The notes beneath the pieces were generated by a model. That model did not search any database. It saw only the letters and a program-made list of their open reading frames with translations, and had not been told where the DNA came from. This document shows, piece by piece, positions 56,731 through 64,000 of a stretch of DNA of 64,000 bases. The DNA is from Desulfovibrio sp. G11 (lineage in GTDB: Bacteria; Desulfobacterota; Desulfovibrionia; Desulfovibrionales; Desulfovibrionaceae). Positions within the stretch are counted from its first letter, which is position 1, and each line of letters opens with the position of its first letter. The stretch is from contig NZ_LT984798.1 of the NCBI RefSeq assembly GCF_900243745.1, positions 986,501 through 1,050,500 of the forward strand, in the 5' to 3' direction. The translations under genes and the position numbers were made by a program.

Positions 56731-58464
56731 CTACTCCGGCAGCAGTTTTTCTTCCAGCGTGGCGTCCACCGGAACCTCCCGCGAAGCCAGCACCCTGTCT
56801 ATGCGCACCGTACCCGCAGGCGCATTGCGCATAGGCTTGACGTGGCGCACCTCCGCGTACTGGATTCCGGCCCGGGCCGCGTCCTTTTGCCAGCTTTTAT
56901 TGGCAGCCAGGGCACCTGCTTCGTCCAGGGTGCGCGCCGGAACCTCCTGCCCGCCGTGAGCACGGCGTATGATAACGTGCGATCCGGGACCGTTTTCCGC
57001 ATGCAGCCAGATATCATGCGGCGCTGCCAGTTTACGGACCGCAAGGTTTCCCCGGGCGTCACGCCCGCGCAACAGGGCAAAGCCGTCGCTGCTGATAAAA
57101 AGCTGTACATTTTTGGGCAGGGCCGCGTACACGCCCCCGCCAGCCGCCCCTCCGGGGCGCAAGCCGTTCGCGGCCCCGGCCTCGCCGCCAGGCGTTGCCC
57201 CCATACCCAGCAGGCTGTCCCGCCGGGCAAGATGTATGGCTGCCAGTTCATCCTCAAGCGCCCTGCGCCGCTGAACCAGATGCTCCAGCCCCCGCCAGCC
57301 GCGCCGGGCCGTATGGAAAAACCGCGCCATTTCCTCACGTACGCTCCGGCGCGGGTCCAGCCGTATTTCGCGCGCCGGGCCATGGGGACCTTCGTCCACC
57401 AGAACGGAAGCCGCCCGGTATTCAGCGGGCCATTGCCACAGATGGGCCTGCAGGGCCAGAGCATCGGCCTGAAGTTCGGTCATGCCCCTGAGGCGCCTTT
57501 CCTCTTCAATGAGCTTATCCAGCAATTTCGCCAGCTTGCGCCCACGCCTGTCCAGAGGCAAGGCAGCTTCCCTGGCCTTGTCGCCCGCAAGACGCGACAG
57601 CACAAGGTCCTGCCCGGCCCGCTCGACCATGCGGAGCACATCCGCGCTGTACTCTTCCAGTATGGACGTACCCGAATGCCGTTCGTCAAGGCTCAGCAAG
57701 GCTGCCTGCTGCTCCAACGCCAGAGGCCATGCGCTGATGGCACGTATGGACTGCACGGCACGGCCTGAAGCCTCCTGCATATATGGGGCGTCGCAGGCAG
57801 GGAGCAATTCCGGCACGTTCGGAGACTCCGGCGCGCCCGTCCCGTAGCAGAACACATCGCCGCCTCCGACGCGCAGGTCTTCAAGCAAGGCCCATTGCTC
57901 CGGTTCTTCCAGGCAGGCCAATGTACGGCGCAAGGCCGGGGTGAGCACGGGCCAGTCACGCCAGCTCTGCCGTGCCTGGGCCAGTTGCGCCGGTTCCGGC
58001 CAGACAGGGACCTCCTCTTCCGGTGCCTCATCGTGGGCAAGAAAATGCAGCGAAGCACCATCCCGCAGGTCCAGCAGCAGCCAGGTCAGGCGCGGTACGC
58101 CATCCGGCAGCCCCGTACTTTCTGTCGGGCCATCGGCCTGCGTGGCCTCGCCCCCGGCCAGCAAAAGCCACAGCCGCCGCTCGCAAAACCTGACCACGCA
58201 GGCATTGATGCGGCGGCCCGCCGCATATTTGCGCAGGCGCATGATCTGGGCTGAAGGGGCTTTGCCCGCGCTGATGCGACTCGCGCCGGAAAAGCAGAAT
58301 GGTTCTTTACGGGCGTACCGCAGGCATATCTGGCGCTTGCTGCCGCCACCATACCAGGTAAGCACAAGAAAACCCGGAAAAGGCTCCTGCAGCTTTTCTA
58401 TCCGCGCTCCGGTGAGCCGGGGCGTCAGGTCCTCACAAAAACGTCGAAAGAGATGAGCGTCCAT
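56731..58464 (-). CDS. RqcH/NFACT-family ribosome quality control protein
   Basis: A 577-residue protein starting MDAHLFRRFCEDLTPRLTGA. The N-terminal NFACT-N domain has GFLVLTWYGGG and CVVRFCERRLWLLLAGG; the Asp-Arg pair needed in RqcH appears here as Glu95-Arg96 (by my alignment). A helical coiled-coil middle follows (about 290-430), then the NFACT-R domain (VRKLAAPHDIWLHAENGPGS, then HVIIRRAHGGQEVP). RqcH adds Ala tails to peptides on stalled 50S subunits. The start lies 7 bp after the T-run of a terminator. Confidence 0.88.
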   Translation of the reverse strand: MDAHLFRRFCEDLTPRLTGARIEKLQEPFPGFLVLTWYGGGSKRQICLRYARKEPFCFSGASRISAGKAPSAQIMRLRKYAAGRRINACVVRFCERRLWLLLAGGEATQADGPTESTGLPDGVPRLTWLLLDLRDGASLHFLAHDEAPEEEVPVWPEPAQLAQARQSWRDWPVLTPALRRTLACLEEPEQWALLEDLRVGGGDVFCYGTGAPESPNVPELLPACDAPYMQEASGRAVQSIRAISAWPLALEQQAALLSLDERHSGTSILEEYSADVLRMVERAGQDLVLSRLAGDKAREAALPLDRRGRKLAKLLDKLIEEERRLRGMTELQADALALQAHLWQWPAEYRAASVLVDEGPHGPAREIRLDPRRSVREEMARFFHTARRGWRGLEHLVQRRRALEDELAAIHLARRDSLLGMGATPGGEAGAANGLRPGGAAGGGVYAALPKNVQLFISSDGFALLRGRDARGNLAVRKLAAPHDIWLHAENGPGSHVIIRRAHGGQEVPARTLDEAGALAANKSWQKDAARAGIQYAEVRHVKPMRNAPAGTVRIDRVLASREVPVDATLEEKLLPE

Positions 58465-58470
58465 AATATA

Positions 58471-58490
58471 AAAAACCCGCCTGGGGCGGG
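58471..58490 (-). terminator. Intrinsic terminator directly before the RqcH start codon
   Basis: On the minus strand: CCCGCC, loop CCA, GGCGGG, then TTTTTT and ATATT before the ATG. A complete terminator 7 bp from a start codon suggests attenuation. Confidence 0.68.
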
Positions 58491-58560
58491 AGCGTTGCTG
58501 TGTCCGGAACGGAAGGACGGCCCTGCGCCGCATGCCGCAAACGGAACAAAAAGAGTGGAA

Positions 58561-58588
58561 AAGTAACGCGGAAAAATAAATACGTAAA
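58561..58588 (-). promoter_or_regulatory. Possible sigma-70 promoter of the RqcH leader
   Basis: TTTACG (58588-58583), 16-bp spacer, TTACTT (58566-58561) on the minus strand. It would give a leader of about 90 bases ending at the attenuator-like hairpin. Confidence 0.42.
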
Positions 58589-58664
58589 TGGGTGCGGCCT
58601 CAAAGGGCGGCCCTGCGCCTCCCCGGCCTGACGTGAATGCCGCGCACAGTCCTGTCCGGGCCAA

Positions 58665-58698
58665 TCCGGGCCGCGCCATTTTCGTGGCGCGGCCCGGA
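58665..58698 (-). terminator. Hairpin downstream of the DksA/TraR-like gene
   Basis: Perfect 14-bp GC-rich arms (TCCGGGCCGCGCCA at 58665-58678) with a 6-base loop, 137 bp after the stop. There is no T-run on the minus strand. Confidence 0.5.
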
Positions 58699-58835
58699 AG
58701 GCAAGCGGTAGTAATACACACAGCCGACAAAGACATGTTACCGGCAGGCCGCATGCGGCGGCACCCCCGCGAGAGGCGCCCCGAAGGGCGCCGGACAAAC
58801 CGGATACGGGGGCGGCGGGCCTGCGCCCGGGGTGC

Positions 58836-59198
58836 CTAGTCTCCCCTGAGGTGTTCGTCTTCTTCCTGCTTGGCCTTGCAGTTGATGCAAAGCCTGGTCA
58901 CAGGGCGGGCCTTGAGGCGCGGAATGCTGATATCATCGCCGCAATCCTCGCAGATGCCATAGGTTCCATCATCTATACGGGTCAATGCGGCCTGAATCTT
59001 GCGGATAAGCCGTCGCTCCCGGTCACGAATACGCAGGGTAAAAGCGCGATCGGATTCGGCAGTGGCCCTGTCGGCAGGGTCAGCGAACACTTCGTTACTG
59101 TCAGTCAGCTCTTCAATGGTGCTGTCGCCCTTTTGCTGGGCTTCTTCAAGCATACCTGAAAGAAGTTTACGGAAATATTCCAAATCCTTGTGATCCAT
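58836..59198 (-). CDS. DksA/TraR-family zinc-finger regulator
   Basis: A 120-residue protein starting MDHKDLEYFRKLLSGMLEEA after GGAGGATTAC. It has the coiled-coil hairpin (residues 1-75) with DPADRATAESDRAFTLRIRD and the C-terminal finger CEDCGDDISIPRLKARPVTR followed by CINC. Members bind the RNA polymerase secondary channel and mediate the stringent response with ppGpp. The tip reads NEVFADPADRA, with Asp residues as in DksA; it is shorter than E. coli DksA (151). Confidence 0.9.
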   Translation of the reverse strand: MDHKDLEYFRKLLSGMLEEAQQKGDSTIEELTDSNEVFADPADRATAESDRAFTLRIRDRERRLIRKIQAALTRIDDGTYGICEDCGDDISIPRLKARPVTRLCINCKAKQEEDEHLRGD

Positions 59199-59313
59199 GT
59201 AATCCTCCGGCGGACGCCGCTGGGGGCGCAAACACAAACTATTAACGCAATGGACCCCTATATCTTCAAGCGAAGTCTTTGTAAAGACGTCTCCCAACCT
59301 TTGCCGACAGCTG

Positions 59314-60444
59314 TCACATCTGTGAAGGATCCTGATTTTCAACAGCATCCCGGTCTGTTACGCGCCCATGCGGCATTGCTGCAAACCTTTCCCTGGCTTC
59401 TGCCCTGATGACGGCCTTCACATCGTCCCAGGGCGTTTCGCCCCAGGCTTCGCCCAGCCGTTGCGGCAGCACGTCCAGATCAAGCGCGGCTTCATCTTCC
59501 ATTCCCTGACGCGCCCGCACAGCAACTGCCCCGCCGTGGGCCATAGCCTTCGGCGCATAGGAAGCCACATGCGCGGCAGCGCTTTCAAGCACAGGGCGCG
59601 GCCATTCCGTGCCGGAGCGTGCCAGTGCCATCGGCCCGGCCAGGTCGCGCAGGCGCAACAACAGATCGCCAGGACGAACCGCGGCGGCCAGCCTGTCATT
59701 ATCCGCACTGTTGCGCCCGATGCACAGCCAGTAATGCCGCCCGTCTTCATGATGCCAGAACTGGCGCCCCAGATTGGCAAGGGCAAAATCCTCGCCCGAA
59801 GCTTCGGGCAGCAGGGTCAGCACCGTCCAGTAACGACGGGCATTTTCCTTTTCCGTCAGGCGGCAGCCGCCTCCGGGAGTGGGAATTTCCGTAATACCCA
59901 GTTCCGCCGCCAGATCAAGCTGGTCACGCCTTCCCCTGCCTGAAAAGCTTAAAAGCCGGGTGCGGTCCACAAGGCCGCTTTCTTCCATCTGTGTGGGCGG
60001 CAAATGGGTGGCGGAAAGAGGACGCAGCAGAATGCCGCCCACGCCCGCATCACGCATGATAAGATGCAGGGTGTCGCGCCGCTGCGACATGGGCCGCTGG
60101 CCCAGGACCTCGCCCGTGGCAAGCCCCGCTGCGCCCACGGATTCCATATATTTCCGCGCTTCGCGCAACAGAAGGATCTTGCAGTCCACACAGGGGTTCA
60201 TGACCTTGCCGAAGCCATGCTCCGGACGCTGCCGCAGCATGGTCGCAAAGGCTTCGCTCACGTCACGGCTTACGATGTCCAACCCGTAAACCTTGTGCCA
60301 GTAGGGCACTGCCTTGGCCGAACCGAAAAAGGGCGTGATAAAATGCAGGCAACGCACCGCAAGGCCTTGCCGCTCCAGAACCTTGGCCGCCAGGATACTG
60401 TCCAGGCCGCCGGAAAACAGCGCAATAATATCAGGTGTGCTCAT
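59314..60444 (-). CDS. PP-loop thiouridylase-like protein with possible NFACT-R-type segment
   Basis: A 376-residue protein starting MSTPDIIALFSGGLDSILAA. The PP-loop SGGLDS lies at residues 11-16; Cys85/Cys88 (NPCVDCK) and Cys194 (GGGCRLTEKE) are candidate catalytic or metal residues; GEVLGQRPMSQRRD at 111-124 is characteristic of MnmA/ThiI-related proteins. Residues about 226-290 (FWHHEDGRHYWLCIGRNSAD) recall the NFACT-R RNA-binding fold. It is probably a tRNA-thiolation enzyme. Annotated relatives are often called MnmA-like. Confidence 0.8.
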   Translation of the reverse strand: MSTPDIIALFSGGLDSILAAKVLERQGLAVRCLHFITPFFGSAKAVPYWHKVYGLDIVSRDVSEAFATMLRQRPEHGFGKVMNPCVDCKILLLREARKYMESVGAAGLATGEVLGQRPMSQRRDTLHLIMRDAGVGGILLRPLSATHLPPTQMEESGLVDRTRLLSFSGRGRRDQLDLAAELGITEIPTPGGGCRLTEKENARRYWTVLTLLPEASGEDFALANLGRQFWHHEDGRHYWLCIGRNSADNDRLAAAVRPGDLLLRLRDLAGPMALARSGTEWPRPVLESAAAHVASYAPKAMAHGGAVAVRARQGMEDEAALDLDVLPQRLGEAWGETPWDDVKAVIRAEARERFAAMPHGRVTDRDAVENQDPSQM

Positions 60445-60870
60445 GCCGCGCTTGTATGCCAGACAAGCCGTACTACGCAAGGGGCGGACAAGGGAATTTT
60501 CTTGCCAGAGCACCTATCAGTAATTAGATTCAACAGGCCATACAAAAATGAATTATGCCACAAAAGGCAACGAGCACACCACTGGCACACAATATTTGCG
60601 GATTTTTGATTGAAAATTATATCTGCGGCCAGGCACGTTCGCCCGCAGGGCGGACGCCAGAGCGCGAAGCACGGCAGTGGCGACAAATTCGCTTGCGACA
60701 AAAAATTTCGCATGCTGCGGGATGGGACCCGCCTTTTGCCCGCAGCGCAAAACAATGGCAGCCCTATCACGTCCACAGGGGTAGGGACCGAGGCCCCGCG
60801 CATTTGCCTTGCCCCACGCCCTTTGCTATAATGATGCGCTTGAAGATATCTTTACCCGGAGCATAAAATC
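60445..60870. other. Divergent region upstream of recA
   Basis: 426 bp. It contains the recA promoter (60804-60832). TGGCAC followed by TTGC at about 60577-60593 looks sigma-54-like, but the spacing is two bases too long. No SOS box of the E. coli kind (CTGT-N8-ACAG) was seen. Confidence 0.55.
60804..60832 (+). promoter_or_regulatory. Sigma-70 promoter of recA
   Basis: TTGCCT (60804-60809), 17-bp spacer, perfect TATAAT (60827-60832), about 38 bp before the recA ATG. A CGGAG ribosome-binding site follows. Confidence 0.82.
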
Positions 60871-61950
<1,080 letters not shown>

Positions 61951-61960
61951 CGTTTTCCGG

Positions 61961-62003
61961 CAGGCCCGGCAGCCGCTGCGTAAGCATGCGGCTGCCGGGC
62001 CTG
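61961..62003 (+). terminator. Hairpin after recA
   Basis: Perfect 15-bp arms CAGGCCCGGCAGCCG (61961-61975) and its complement (61989-62003) with a 13-base loop. No T-run, so part of the transcription may continue into alaS. Confidence 0.65.
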
Positions 62004-62086
62004 TGCCGTAAACAGTTATCGCAATGACCAGAAAGGCCGCTGCCTGAAGGCACGGCCGTACCGCGCAGCCCTCATCAGGAGCCAGT

Positions 62087-64000
62087 ATGCTCACCGCCAA
62101 AGAAATACGCCGCCGCTATCTCGACTTTTTTCACCGCCACCAGCACGAAATTGTCGCTTCCGGGCCGATCATCCCGCCCAACGACCCTTCGCTGCTCTTT
62201 GCCAACTCCGGCATGGTGCAATTCAAAAAACTCTTTCTCGGCGAGGAAAAACGCTCCTACAGCCGCGCTACCACCTGCCAGAAATGCCTGCGGGTTTCGG
62301 GCAAGCACAACGACCTTGAAAACGTCGGCCGCACAGCGCGCCACCACACGTTTTTTGAAATGCTCGGCAACTTTGCCTTTGGCGACTATTTCAAGCGCGA
62401 AGCCATCACATGGGCCTGGGATTTCGTGACCAAAGAACTGGAACTGCCCAAAGAAAAACTGTGGGTCACGGTTTTTCGCGAGGACGACGAAGCCGCCGTA
62501 CTGTGGGCCGAAATTGCCGGGCTGCCCGCTGAACGCATTGTGCGCATGGGCGAAAAAGACAATTTCTGGACCATGGGTGATACCGGACCCTGCGGGCCGT
62601 GCTCCGAAATCTACGTGGACCAGGGCGCAGACATGTCCTGTGGCCCGGACTGCGGCATCGGCAACTGCGACTGCGACCGCTTCCTTGAAATATGGAACCT
62701 CGTGTTCACCCAGTTTGACCAGAGCGCCGACGGCACACGCACCCTGCTTGCCAGGCCCAACATAGACACGGGCATGGGCCTTGAACGCATGGCCGCCGTG
62801 GCCCAGGGCAAGCGCTCCAACTTTGACTGCGACCTTTTTCAGGACATTATCCAGTATGCGGCCGGGCTTGCGGGCGTAACGTACAGCTTCAGCGCCCCGG
62901 ACACCAATGATGTGGATACGGCCCTGCGCGTCATTGCCGACCACAGCCGCGCCGCGGCCTTTCTTGTTGCAGGCGGTGTGCTGCCCTCCAACGAAAACCG
63001 CGGCTATGTGCTGCGCCGCCTCATCCGCCGCGCCCTGCGTTTTGCCACGCTCATGGGCGTGCACGAGCCGTTCATGCACAAGGTTGCCCGCAAGGTCACC
63101 GAAGTTATGGGCGATGCCTACCCCGAACTGGTAGAAAGCGCAGACTTCATCGACCGGGCCGTGTTTGAAGAAGAGCAGCGCTTCTCCCTCACGCTCAAGA
63201 AGGGGCTGGACCTGCTTGAAGAAGAACTGGCCGCCCTCAAGGCGCGCGGCATCACACTGATTCCCGGCGACTTCTGCTTCAAGCTGTATGACACGTACGG
63301 CTTTCCTCTGGACATCGTTACCGACGTTGCCGAAAAGCGCGGCTTTCACGCCGATGCCGAAGGCTTTGAAAAATATATGCAGGAGCAGCGCAAACGCGCC
63401 CGCGACCACCAGAAAAAAGGTGGCCTGCTGGGTCAGGGTGAAGACGGACAAAGCCCCTTCAAATCTCTGGCGGACGGCGGCGCCGAAAGCCGCTTTGTGG
63501 GCTATGAAGGTCTTACGGCCCAAAGCCCTGTGACCATTCTGCTGGACGCTGCAGGCCAGCCTGTGGACGTGCTCGGCGAAGGCGAAAGCGGCTATGCCGT
63601 GACCGAAGCCACGCCTTTTTATGGCGAAGGCGGCGGTCAGGCGGGCGATACGGGCCTCATGAGCGCGACCTCCGGCGAGGCCCGGGTGCTTACCACCCAT
63701 AAGCCTGCGCCCCAGTTGCTGGTGCATGAAATCGAAGTCGTCCGGGGCGAAATACTCCAGGGCAAGGAAGTGCGCCTGGCTGTGGACCCTGACGAACGCA
63801 AGGCCACAGCCCGCAACCACACCTGCACCCACCTGCTGCACGCAGCCCTGCGCCGCGTGCTCGGTCCCCATGTCAAACAGGCCGGATCGCTGGTTGACGG
63901 CCGCCGCCTGCGCTTTGACTTTTCCCACATTGCAGCCCTCACGCCTGAAGAACTGGCCGCCGTGGAGCGGCAGGTCAATGCCGCCATTCTGGCCGACCTT
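62087..64000 (+). CDS. alaS: Alanyl-tRNA synthetase (3' end outside window)
   Basis: 638 codons are visible of a protein usually near 875-880, running off the window in frame. It starts [20 protein letters not shown] behind AGGAGCC. Motif 2 and 3 areas are [20 protein letters not shown] and [20 protein letters not shown]. The editing-domain zinc motif begins [12 protein letters not shown] (about residue 577). It charges tRNA-Ala; this links functionally to RqcH, which uses Ala-tRNA. Confidence 0.97.
   Translation, partial: MLTAKEIRRRYLDFFHRHQHEIVASGPIIPPNDPSLLFANSGMVQFKKLFLGEEKRSYSRATTCQKCLRVSGKHNDLENVGRTARHHTFFEMLGNFAFGDYFKREAITWAWDFVTKELELPKEKLWVTVFREDDEAAVLWAEIAGLPAERIVRMGEKDNFWTMGDTGPCGPCSEIYVDQGADMSCGPDCGIGNCDCDRFLEIWNLVFTQFDQSADGTRTLLARPNIDTGMGLERMAAVAQGKRSNFDCDLFQDIIQYAAGLAGVTYSFSAPDTNDVDTALRVIADHSRAAAFLVAGGVLPSNENRGYVLRRLIRRALRFATLMGVHEPFMHKVARKVTEVMGDAYPELVESADFIDRAVFEEEQRFSLTLKKGLDLLEEELAALKARGITLIPGDFCFKLYDTYGFPLDIVTDVAEKRGFHADAEGFEKYMQEQRKRARDHQKKGGLLGQGEDGQSPFKSLADGGAESRFVGYEGLTAQSPVTILLDAAGQPVDVLGEGESGYAVTEATPFYGEGGGQAGDTGLMSATSGEARVLTTHKPAPQLLVHEIEVVRGEILQGKEVRLAVDPDERKATARNHTCTHLLHAALRRVLGPHVKQAGSLVDGRRLRFDFSHIAALTPEELAAVERQVNAAILADL

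Larger units (their letters stand above)
58465..58835. other. Leader region of the RqcH-like gene
   Basis: 371 bp. From upstream on the minus strand it holds a 14-bp hairpin (58665-58698) after the DksA-like gene, a possible promoter (58561-58588), a small hairpin, and a terminator ending next to the RqcH start (58471-58490). Confidence 0.55.

Noticed and set aside
60577-60593. Sigma-54-like sequence upstream of recA
   Set aside because: GG and GC are 12 bp apart instead of 10, and a clear sigma-70 promoter explains recA expression.
60445-60870. SOS box upstream of recA
   Set aside because: No CTGT-N8-ACAG type palindrome found; the LexA site of this group may differ, so no call is made.
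62075-63928. 617-codon minus-strand open frame opposite alaS
   Set aside because: The plus strand encodes an unmistakable alanyl-tRNA synthetase; the antisense frame is a composition artefact.

Overview
The window looks like chromosome from a sulfate-reducing deltaproteobacterium of the Desulfovibrio group (inference). The grounds are a single-chain pyruvate:ferredoxin oxidoreductase of the D. africanus type followed by a Pta with a BioD-like N-terminal domain and by AckA, moderately high GC with GCC/CTG/GAA-rich codon use, and the overall gene content. No rRNA, tRNA or CRISPR array was seen.

Region 1 (1 to about 20.4 kb) is about half of a Mu-like transposable prophage, read on the minus strand and entering from beyond base 1. 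From its left end (right side of the window) inward the order is: CI/S24-type repressor (plus strand, 19540-20280), divergent operator region, small early genes, a Ner-like HTH protein, MuA transposase, MuB ATPase, two small HTH proteins, Gam, several unknown small genes, GemA, a DUF4406 protein, a Mor/C-family activator, endolysin, holin-like and membrane proteins, DUF1804 protein, large terminase, portal, MuF, gpG, protease I with the internally started scaffold Z, major head protein T, gp35-38 and the start of tail sheath L. All head genes look intact. A 27-bp element recurs (26/27 identical) just upstream of the endolysin and protease genes, the two places where Mu carries the C-activated late promoters Plys and PI.

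Region 2 (20.3-23 kb) is AT-rich and decayed. It holds the prophage/host junction, which I could not place exactly, and a frame-broken remnant of a large repeat-type secreted adhesin. Region 3 (23-29.5 kb) has purC, then a minus-strand group with a lysozyme-like protein, a family 9 glycosyltransferase and two helical proteins. Two sequences there match the sigma-54 -24/-12 promoter consensus. The group is probably flagellum- or envelope-related (inference).

Region 4 (29.5-46.6 kb) has a complete RND efflux operon (membrane fusion protein, pump, outer-membrane channel), a membrane-anchored unknown, xdhC overlapping topA, two TraT-like lipoproteins, and two methyl-accepting chemotaxis proteins. 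One of these has a CZB-type zinc-binding motif in its periplasmic part. Region 5 (47-55 kb) carries por, pta and ackA, the route from pyruvate to acetate with substrate-level ATP formation. Region 6 (55-64 kb) has a BenE transporter, an RqcH/NFACT protein whose start codon abuts an intrinsic terminator, a DksA/TraR-like protein, a PP-loop thiouridylase-like protein with a possible NFACT-R-like segment, recA with a near-consensus promoter, and the 5' part of alaS.

Start codons were chosen by ribosome-binding sites and family N-termini and often differ from the longest frame. Family names come from recognising the sequences by eye, not from database searches.
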